Source: Brachionus manjavacas
Taxonomy: Eukaryota; Rotifera; Eurotatoria; Ploima; Brachionidae
Direction: 5' to 3'
NCBI GenBank assembly: GCA_019054805.1
Contig: JAHQIY010000007.1
Span: 5,957,501 to 6,021,500 of the forward strand
Length of the DNA: 64,000 nt
In this document: positions 56,191 through 64,000 of the stretch, piece by piece
How positions within the stretch are numbered: the first letter of the stretch is position 1
Layout: each line of letters opens with the position of its first letter
The notes under the pieces: generated by a model
What the model saw: only the letters and a program-made list of their open reading frames with translations
The model's database searches: none
What the model was told of the DNA's origin: nothing
Translations under genes and position numbers: made by a program

Positions 56191-57140
56191 GTTAAATAAT
56201 ATAAAAAAAAAAAAAAAAATTCATTCAGTTGAAAAACTGAGTCTAGTCGGTTAGGTGAACCATATTCACTAATTATTCGAAAAATTCACATGATATAAAA
56301 AAGTGCTGATTCACATGCTGAGAAATCATTGAGAAGAGTTGACATAAGCGGATTTATATATGTTCTGAATAGGTAAATTTTCTTAAAAGAATTTTCAAAA
56401 TCAGAAAATGCAATAAAGATGATTCGAAGGGAAAAGTATAGGGACTCAAAATCGGGATCAGTATTAGAGTGCCAAGATCCCATCTAAAAATTAGGAAGAA
56501 CGGTTCAAATCGAATTTAATTTTATTCTAGAGCAAATAAGTTCGAATGATCTAAGTGATCTTATTTTTGTAGAGAATTTCCCGGGCTTTCAAAAATGTGT
56601 CTAATTTTTGTTCATGAACAAAAGTTCATTTATCAAATTACATGCTACATAGATGAAAAAAAAAGAGGTAAAATAAAGCATAAAATTGAGGGTTAGTAGC
56701 AGCGAGTTTTTTTAAAATATGAAAAAATTCAATTTTCAAAAAAATTAAAATATTGGAAAAAAATAATTTAATTTTCAAAAATTTCAGAAAGTTCAAAACT
56801 ATATGACACTTAAAAATTTTAAAAACTATTTCGGCTATGTAAAATTTTGATAATTAGTAGGAACCTAATATAAACTAAAAACAAATGTTTATAATAAAAC
56901 GACATTTCAAATATTAATAATAAAAAAAAAAAATAAAAACAAACAAAAAAAACAGTTTTATAAATCTGGACTAATTTCATAGACAAAAATGGAAATTCGA
57001 TCGAATGGGTTATTTTTCGGGTAAACCGGGTGAATTTTTGGAAACCCTATTTACTATTAGGGGTGAAACCCTATGTACCCCTTTACCCCAGTTATTCATC
57101 CTCGTAAAGATCACCTTTTTGAAAAAAAGTTTAAAATTAA
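56191..57140. other. AT-rich stretch with a GGGTAA/TTACCC-rich end
   Basis: No gene recognised. At 57005-57100, GGGTTATTTTTCGGGTAAACC and CCCTATGTACCCCTTTACCCC form an imperfect inverted region resembling 8625-8690. Confidence 0.35.
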
Positions 57141-57144
57141 TTAA

Positions 57145-58020
57145 GTGAATGCAGAATGGTGCAACTTTCAAAGTTGCATTGACTGATAATTTAATACTTA
57201 TAAACGAAATACGACTTAATACTGATAAATGTAAAGTTGTGCACTTTGGTTATTCAAACACAAGGTTTGACTATGAAATTAAGTCAGAGAGTTTGGGTGG
57301 ACAACCCTTGGCAAAGCCGATTTGTGAGAAAGACCTCGGTATTTATATCCAAAACTACTAAAAGTGGGACGTACAAGTGAAAAATTGTACTGCTAAAGCA
57401 AACAGAGTTTTAGGAATGATCAAGAAAGATTTTAATTTTCCTAACCAAGAAAACATCAGATTACTATACACATCATTGGTCAGACCTCATCTGGAATATG
57501 CTATCAGTTCGTGGTGCCCGTTTTTTGAAAAGAATACCGCGGAGCTTGAAAAAGTACAGAGAAGAGCGACGAAGCTTGTTCCGGAACTCAAACATCTCGA
57601 ATACCCGCAACAACTTATGAGACTAGGCCTAAGTGACCTGAAGACGCGAAGGTTGAGAGGTGATTTGATCCAAATGTACAAATTAGTAAATAAAATGGAG
57701 AAAGTGAATTTTGTAAACGACATAAATTTTCGATCTGGGCTGACTCAAGCTGCGCTTTCAATCTTAGAAGGCACAAAAAAACGATTCATAGAGAAAAAGT
57801 AAAAAATTGTCTTCCAAGATTTAACTTTTTTGTTAACAGAGTTGTGAACGATTGGAATAAATTTCTGGAAGAGGTTATTGAAGCAAGAAGCCTGAACAGT
57901 TTTAAGTCGAAGCTTGATGACTGGTTGGCGAAAAAATGTGTAATGACTGCTATAGCTCTATGAGCTCACTTAAACTGGTTTCAAGTTGCAGTTTATTTTA
58001 CTACTACTACTACTACTAAC
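57145..58020 (+). mobile_element. CR1/jockey-like LINE 3' end, best-preserved copy
   Basis: The plus strand encodes NEIRLNTDKCKVVHFGYSN and CEKDLGIYIQNY (57149-57361, then one stop). Next come KANRVLGMIKKDFNFPNQEN, LVRPHLEYAISSWCPFFEKN, ELEKVQRRATKLVP and RRLRGDLIQMYKLVNKM (57377-57802). After a frameshift come VKNCLPRFNFFVNRVVNDWN, FLEEVIEARSLNSFKSKLDD and W, ending at a TGA near 57961. This is the palm/thumb to C-terminus of a CR1/jockey reverse transcriptase. The 3' UTR ends in a TAC/ACT microsatellite at 58000-58019, the usual tail of this clade. 5'-truncated, with few disruptions, so relatively young. Confidence 0.88.
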
Positions 58021-58061
58021 TGTAAAAGTTTGCTAATGATGTGCAAAATCTTTGCAAAATG

Positions 58062-58414
58062 GGCAATGTGAAATATTAGTACAAAAATTACAGTTCAAAA
58101 AGTAAAAACTTTATAATTTTTTTACTAATTGTGCAAAAATGGTTCTGTAAACAGTACAATATTGTACAAATTTTTTGGAAACGAATATCAAGCTCTGCAA
58201 AAACTCTGCATTTTTCTGTAAAATGCACACCATCAAAATATATATGATTAATATCTGCAATAAATTGCAGAGTTTTCGCAGAGCTTGAAATTCGTTTCTA
58301 AAAATTTTTTTCAATATTGTACTGTTTACAGAACCATTTTTGCACAATTAGTAAAAAAATTATAAAGTTTTTACTTTTTGAACTGTAATTTTTGTACTAA
58401 TATTCCACATTGCC
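58062..58414. mobile_element. Fold-back element, 149-bp arms
   Basis: Arms 58062-58210 and 58266-58414 are of equal length and highly similar, outer end GGCAATGTG, inner end CTCTGCA, with a 55-bp loop. Motifs such as GTTCTGTAAACAGTACAATA occur in both arms. No coding sequence. It lies 40 bp beyond the LINE 3' tail. Confidence 0.82.
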
Positions 58415-59027
58415 GCAAAATGCTCGATTATATTGAAATTTAATTCCTGCTAAACTCTGCAAATTTAGCAGACCTTGATATTTGATGCAACTTTGAATGT
58501 AGCACTAAGTTGCATTTACAGAATTAAGTTAAAAAATTTAGAAAAAAAGTTATACAATTTTTTACATTTTTTTCTGTTCTTTTTATCATTTTGTGCTGAA
58601 TTTCACAAAACCAATAATTTATTTATTTATTTATTTCATAAAATTACGTCTGTCTTGGCGATGTTTAAAAAAAAAAAATTTTATAAAAGTTTAAATGACA
58701 TTTGTTAACTAATATTTGTTTCAAGTTTCAAAAAAGATGAAATATATATGTACAAAGTAGTTATAAAATAAATTATTAAAATAAAATTTAGTTTTTTTTT
58801 TTTTTTTTTTTACAAAATATACAGAATTTTTTTTTCATAACTTAAATTTTTTATTCAAAAAAATCGTTATTTCAGTTGTTTGTTCTGTTGTTTTTTTTTC
58901 TTTTTTTTTTTTTTTTCTAATTACGTAGCATTTTAAATCGTGGTAAAAATCTTGTCAATTTCAAGGTATGTACGCTTTAATAATATATGATGCTAATAAG
59001 AAAAAAAATACACTTTTCAAAATTTGC
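58415..59027. other. AT-rich stretch with long T runs
   Basis: A plus-strand ORF at 58475-58708 lacks any recognised motif. TTTATTTATTTATTTATTTC at 58619-58640 and poly-T runs at 58795 and 58895 are simple sequence. Confidence 0.35.
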
Positions 59028-59116
59028 CACCCGGTTCACACATTAAATAACTTACAATATGGTATATTACATAAATTATCACAAAATTTGATATAATCCT
59101 ATTGACAAAAAAAAAC
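59028..59116 (+). repeat. Direct repeat, copy 1 (near the dynein 3' end)
   Basis: CACCCGGTTCACACATTAAA through ATCCTATTGACAAAA. Repeated almost base for base at 59313-59402, 285 bp away, with ACCACATTAAAT following both copies at different distances. It is a local tandem duplication whose second unit has lost about 60 bp. Confidence 0.85.
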
Positions 59117-59312
59117 CTTAAAGATTAAAAAAAAGAAAAAAATATTAAAAAATAAAGATCCAAAACCACATTAAATAAATTTCTGGCTTTCTTGATTTTC
59201 TTTTTTCTTCCAAGATGTAAAATAAAAAAACAATTTTTTTTTAAATGCTTATTCAAGACAATTTTGTAAAAATTAAAAAAATCCTGAAGTTAAAACAAAC
59301 GGCTTAATTATT

Positions 59313-59402
59313 CACCCGGTTCACACATTAAATAACTTACAATATGGTATATTACATAAATTATCACAAAATTTGATATAATCCTATTGACAAAAAAAAA
59401 AC
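59313..59402 (+). repeat. Direct repeat, copy 2 (near the dynein 3' end)
   Basis: See copy 1. It ends about 40 bp beyond the likely polyadenylation signal of the dynein gene, so it may lie at or just past the transcript end. Confidence 0.85.
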
Positions 59403-59440
59403 CACATTAAATTTAAATTTTTAAAAATTTAAATTTAAAT

Positions 59441-59446
59441 TTTATT
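59441..59446 (-). promoter_or_regulatory. Candidate polyadenylation signal of the dynein gene
   Basis: AATAAA on the minus strand, about 60 bp past the TAA stop. In such AT-rich sequence the hexamer is common by chance, so support is modest. Confidence 0.4.
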
Positions 59447-59506
59447 TAACAAAAAATATAATTTATAAAACTAATTAAAAAAAATTAAATAAAATGAAAT
59501 TCAAAT

Positions 59507-61554
59507 TTAATCATCTAATTGACACAAAGCTGCGACGCCTCTGTTTATCCAGTGGCTTTCCTCTTTATCTGATGGTATTTCAATATAAAGAACAAAATTG
59601 GTTGAATGGCCTGTTGTTGACAAGATCCCTCGTCTCGCGCTCGTCTTATAGACAGGACAAGTGTATGATGCTTCCTTGTTGATAAGATCCTGTTGTTCTG
59701 GCTTCAATAAAATAATTGGCAGCGAATCGAACAAAATTTTCGGTTGTGACTCGCCAAGAAACATCCTTGACATGTCCCATTTGGCTCCTTCAATAAAAAG
59801 ACCCTTGACGTAGGCACCATCTTCTGGTTTGGACAGATCAGCCTCATTTTCTTTCAAAAATTCAAACTTAAATCCCAGCTGATCTATCGGTATCTTGTAT
59901 TTTCTGGCATAATTTTGAGAAACGCCTGTCAAAAACGACTGCGTAAAATAAAACCCACTCAGCCAAAAAACAATTGGAGGTCCTTCTTCGATCCAAGTCT
60001 GAAAAAATTTTAGTCTTATTATCAAGTCTGTGAGATAGCTTCCCAGAGGTTTTAGGGACGGATACGATTTGGACGCCCACATATTAGGCACTTTTCCATT
60101 TAGCATACTATTGAAAACTTCCTCCAATTCCGAGGACATTACCACCAAGCCTTTGATTGCTTTGCGTAAATCAACAAGTGACCTTCTCACCACTGAAGTC
60201 AGACGATTGTAGCGGATCAGTTCTTGTCTCAGGACTGTGTTCATTGACTCAGTGTAGACCACTGGATATTTGCTCATGATTACTTCTAGATTGAAATCTG
60301 GCGGAAGTTTGGACAAAATGTCGGCAGCCAACTCCTCTATGATTTGAGACGAGTTCGCCCCGCTTCCCGAAGATGACTGTCTTGGCAATGTTGACAAGAT
60401 GCTACTGAATAGCAGATTGGTTTCTTGATTGTCCTTTGTGATGTCGGCGTTGTCGTGCAGGCCGTACACTTCGGGCCTAGGATTTAAAGGAAGAGATTTG
60501 ACATAGTCCAAATAGCCTTGTTGGGTGTTACTAAATGCCGGCGCAAAATACAAACCACTTTCCGAAAATTTATAATTTTCATCCACGACCACTTCTTTGT
60601 TTATAAATTGGGAGAGAAGAGACATGAGCAGTCTTCGGTCCTTGTCGTCAGTAACTCTTCCGCCGTAATTGCATTCACCAAAGAGATAGGTGAGAGCGGC
60701 CAGTGGAAGCTCATCGTACTCATTCAGAAACATTTGAAGCTGCCTCAAGCTTATTCTCAAGTCTGATTCATTGAACTCGTAGGGTATGTTCCATCCGAGT
60801 GGACCAAATTTTCGTCTCTCCTGGACCAGAGCGTGGAAAAAGCAAAGACCGAACAAAAGCTTTCTCCACTCGTGAGGCTTGTTGCAATCATTGAAAAAAT
60901 TGGCGTCCGATATCGGATCATTTAGATAAGATCTGGTCAAGTTTGATCTCAGGCCCTTGGGAGCTTCATTGGTCATTTTAACTCCATTCTGTAAGATTGA
61001 CACCGGAAAGCTTTCCGATGGATAGCTGGTCAGCCAAAGTCTGAAATTTTCATGTGTATTTTCTGGTATGATGACCTCTTCGCAGATTTTTTCCAACTTG
61101 GACATCCACGACGGTGCCAAATGACAATTTTGGAGCACCACCCAACTTCCATCTTTCAAGGCAGCGTTTATCATGTTAATTGCAATGGGTCCTTGGCCCT
61201 GGCCAAGAGAAATAGTCTGAATTTTGTCCCCCGTATAGCCCATGTCTTCGCCGAATTTTAACAAGCCAGCCATTGGATCAGCTCCAGGACTCAGCACAAA
61301 TATGAGCGGAATGCAGCAATTTGAGTCCGAATAAGAGCCAGCCAGATCAAATGGAGGAGGCTCCACATAATTAGAGCCGAGGTTTTTGACGATGTATTCT
61401 TGAACTGCCGGAACCATTTTGTCCGGTCGAAAGCATCTTAGTACAACTAGCTGGTCCAGATCGACCAATTTACTCCATTGATCCGGATACACTTGTTCAT
61501 GTGGTGACGTAGAGTCGTAGATTTGTTTCCACTTGTCAATATTTTTAATCACAT
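59507..61554 (-). CDS. Axonemal dynein heavy chain, last exon (C-terminal domain)
   Basis: 682 codons including a TAA at 59507-59509, preceded by two bases of a split codon. Acceptor TTTAAG|ATGTGATT (61555/61554). Joined to the previous exon it reads [19 protein letters not shown]. Visible blocks of the AAA6 and C-terminal regions: [150 protein letters not shown], and end [10 protein letters not shown]. Dynein heavy chains are about 4000-4600 aa; this is the final 15 percent. Sequence style suggests the DNAH3/7/12 inner-arm group. It drives ciliary beating. The small ORFs on the opposite strand are shadows. Confidence 0.93.
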
Positions 61555-61612
61555 CTTAAAATTTAAAGTTAGTTTTATTGATAAAATTGATTAGGAATTT
61601 TTGTTCGCATAC

Positions 61613-61773
61613 GGTCATGAATTCCTTTAAGATTTTTAAGTGTGGTTGATGCGCGAACAATTTCAGACCATGATTTATCCGAGAGCCATTGAGGTGCCGG
61701 GTTGGGATAGGGATTTTCCAAGCCGACACCGCCAGTAAGCAAAAATCGCCATACACTATCATCAATTTGGCCC
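61613..61773 (-). CDS. Axonemal dynein heavy chain, penultimate exon
   Basis: 161 bp encoding GQIDDSVWRFLLTGGVGLEN, then PYPNPAPQWLSDKSWSEIVR, then ASTTLKNLKGIHD. This is the conserved region ahead of AAA6 (WRFLLTGG...NPAP.WLS...W.EI). Acceptor TTTTAAG|G at 61774/61773 leaves the third base of a split codon. Donor GACC|GTATGC (61613/61612) leaves one base. The 58-bp intron (61555-61612) brings the frames together. The next upstream exon was not found before 64000, so the intron there exceeds 2.2 kb or carries an unseen exon. Confidence 0.9.
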
Positions 61774-62097
61774 CTTAAAAATTTGACAATTAACAAAAAT
61801 ATTTTAAAACAATGGAGTTGAGTTTCGAAGGGAATTTTTCAATTTTGTTTTGATTCTAAAAGGAATCTAAAAGCAATAGTTTAAGAGCAATTTTTAAGCT
61901 GAGGCTTTTTAAGCACAATACCTGTCATCATACATGGCAACTTGAGCATTTTTTTCACGTCTTTACAAAGAAAATTTCAAAATTATCAAAAAAAGTTAGT
62001 TATAAATCTTGTGCAAAGGGATTTTCAAAAGTTAATAATCTGCTTCAAATATATCCACGTATTTTTTACAATCAATTAAATATTAAATAAATTTTTA

Positions 62098-62195
62098 CAA
62101 AAAAACTTAAGTCAAGTCCAAGTCTGAACTTAAAAATAAAAAAAAATTTCAAGTCCGAACTTGGACTTGACCTAAGACTTAAGCAACTCTGAAGG
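62098..62195 (-). repeat. CAGAGTTG-family (hAT-like) fragment
   Basis: Inverted AAGTCCAAGTC and GGACTTGACC arms with the end AAGCAACTCTG, matching the right end of 28412-28945 in its CAGAGTTG terminus. The left terminus is missing. Confidence 0.55.
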
Positions 62196-62899
62196 ATACT
62201 TAACTCTCAAAAACTGAGCTTTAAAAATATCCAACAAGATAATGGTCCTATGCTTCAAATAACAAAAACCCTTTAAGTATGGGCAAATTGAAGTTTAGGA
62301 TCAAATTTTAATGTTCGAGATAAAAAAAATTATAAATAAAAAAAAAGGATTAAATAAATTTTTTTGTTAAGCAAACTATAACCAAATGCTATGCCCAATT
62401 CACAATTTTCAAAGAGTTTTTAAAAATTAATTAAAAATAACCTAAGCCTTTTTTTAATAATAATTTTTGATCAAGATTATTAATTTTATTTTACTCTAGG
62501 TATCATTCACTTTTTATCATTACTAAATAAAATATTTGATTCATTCAATATTTAATAAACATTTTTTAAAATTTAAATTGATAAATTTTTTATTTTTAAT
62601 TTTAAAGTATACTAATGTTAAAGTTTTAAGTTAAAGTTTTAATTTAGAATTTTTAAGATTTAGAAATTCTAAATTTATTCTTCCAAATTTGCTTTATATT
62701 CGACAAAAAATCCAATACAAAAAAAAATGAAAACATAAATTTCGTACAAGTTGATAAACAACCCTCTCCCTAAAAAAACAATAAAAAAAATGGTTAAAAA
62801 ATTTAAAATTTTATTCTACGAACAGTTCCTTTACAAAGAAAAGAGAGTTTTTGAAAATCTTAAATTAAAAATAATGTTTTCTATTCTCTCCGTCTAAAA

Positions 62900-63510
62900 A
62901 GCCATGTGAAGAGACTGGTAGTGTATTTAACTGTTCTGTTAGATCCCTAAAGATGACTTTTAAGGACGGAAATTAAATTTTTAGAGAAACAAGAAAACAC
63001 CCTATGTCTTCTATACTTATTTTCAGTGACGACTCTATTTTGGGGTCTTAAATCGTAAATAAAAAGCAACTTTTAAGAGATTTTAGAACGAAAAGCTTTA
63101 TCCGAAGTTTTTATAGTAAGGTTACATAATTTTGAAGTATCTGGGGATGGATTTCTTACAAAGACACGGGCAAATTTTGACTACATCAACACCTTGACAA
63201 ACAATGTTTTACCATCTGTTGAACCCCTATTTGAGTTAAATGGTTCTTGGATTGCCCAACAAGATGGTACATTGGCATAAACAGATCACTCAGTAATCGA
63301 CTGGTTCAAGGAGCAGAACTCAAAATTTTTTTAATGGGGTGTTCTCTCACGATATCTCATACCAAACGATGATAGATGCCAAACTTGTACAAAAATAATA
63401 AAACCTCAATTGAATACTCAAAAGAGGCTTTACTTTAAGAGCTGTAAAAGATTACGACTGATCACAGAAACTCCTGAATGAATCTTACTAAAAGCGGACA
63501 TTGAAAAAGC
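62900..63510 (+). pseudogene. Tc1/mariner transposase, decayed, nearly full catalytic core
   Basis: Plus-strand pieces in the expected order: CEETGSVFNC (linker-like, about 62908), ILIFSDDSIL (second-Asp block region, 63018), VSGDGFLTKTRANFDYINTL...VLPSVEPLF, then WIAQQDGTLA-stop-TDHSVIDWFKEQN (catalytic QQD..AH-like block, about 63249-63318), and after further stops a C-terminal stretch near 63420-63500. Stops and frameshifts throughout. It lies in antisense orientation in the dynein intron. Confidence 0.75.
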
Positions 63511-64000
63511 GATTTTTTTTAAATTTAATTGCACACATTTTTTCTTTAAAAATTTTTTTTGGTATTTTTTTTTGATTATGGATTGATGAAAAGTCAAAAA
63601 TTAAAAAAAAAATTACCGACTATTATTTAGGTAAAATTAATTATTTTACAACATACTTCTTAAGTTTTTAGAATTTTTTTGAAATTTCAAACATTGAAAC
63701 AGACAATAGTTATTAATTTTCAATTAAATAAAATTAAATTTTAATAAATGGTATTTAACTCTGTCTTTGAGTTTGGTCTTTGAGTTCAAAAAAATTATGA
63801 TATCCAAACAATTATCGTTTGCATTTTAATGGGCCTATTGCATTATGTTACCAGGAATAGTCACTAATTACGTTATTAATTTAAGAGAGACCAAAATTTT
63901 ATAAATAATTGAAAATGAAAGAATTTATTTGATAGTGACCAAATTCAATTAAGTAAATTCCTTGTAATTTAAGATTTTGGACCTATATCTTTTCATTATA

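Larger units (their letters stand above)
61774..64000. other. Intron of the dynein gene, continuing past the window
   Basis: I looked on the minus strand for the expected upstream dynein block (the stretch ending in ...K/R before GQI) and did not find it. The region carries an AAGTC repeat scrap (62098-62195) and a Tc1/mariner remnant (62900-63510). At 63828-63960, GGGCCTATTGCATTATGTTA resembles 18089-18105. Confidence 0.55.

Overview
This is an AT-rich metazoan genomic window. Coding exons are separated by canonical GT-AG introns of about 50 bp to 9 kb. It carries the C-terminal part of an axonemal dynein heavy chain, so the animal has motile cilia or flagella, and a class A peptide-type GPCR. 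The rest is packed with decayed LINEs and DNA transposons. The base composition and transposon mix would fit a rotifer- or flatworm-like invertebrate, but nothing here fixes the species. All recognised host genes are on the minus strand.

Layout. Positions 1-2135 hold a decayed SWIM-zinc-finger transposase-like gene, split by a LINE whose 5' half is inverted. Positions 2660-41232 hold a head-to-tail array of four SLK/LOK (STK10)-type Ste20 kinases, all read right to left. Gene 1 (exons 13934-14305, 6098-7888, 2660-3793) is the full-length orthologue with kinase domain, linker and C-terminal coiled coil, about 1098 aa. Gene 2 (exons 30048-30473, 20755-21306, 20330-20704) has the kinase domain and a short linker, about 450 aa. 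Gene 3 (31518-32471, 31315-31470; about 369 aa) and gene 4 (40222-41232, 36577-36795; about 409 aa) are short kinases without the coiled coil. Their kinase cores are nearly identical over 787 bp, but their N- and C-termini have diverged. The short last exons of genes 3 and 4, and the exact splice joints of all four genes, were worked out from the sequence.

Positions 44832-46094 hold a single-exon GPCR. Positions 59507-61773 hold the last two exons of an axonemal dynein heavy chain; the rest of that gene lies beyond the right edge. Between these lie transposon remains: CR1/jockey-like LINE 3' ends, piggyBac-like elements with TTAA flanks, Tc1/mariner remnants and MITEs, hAT-like non-autonomous elements, SWIM/AT-hook (MULE-like) tails, and several long perfect or near-perfect fold-back structures.

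The kinases probably share the SLK/LOK role of phosphorylating cortical cytoskeleton proteins such as ERM proteins; this is inferred from family. The three short paralogues keep the catalytic residues but lack the coiled-coil region, so they may act as soluble or differently targeted versions. The strongest observations are this kinase array with its apparent gene-conversion tract, and two datable transposon-in-transposon insertions. I did not find a defence system, CRISPR array, rRNA or tRNA gene.
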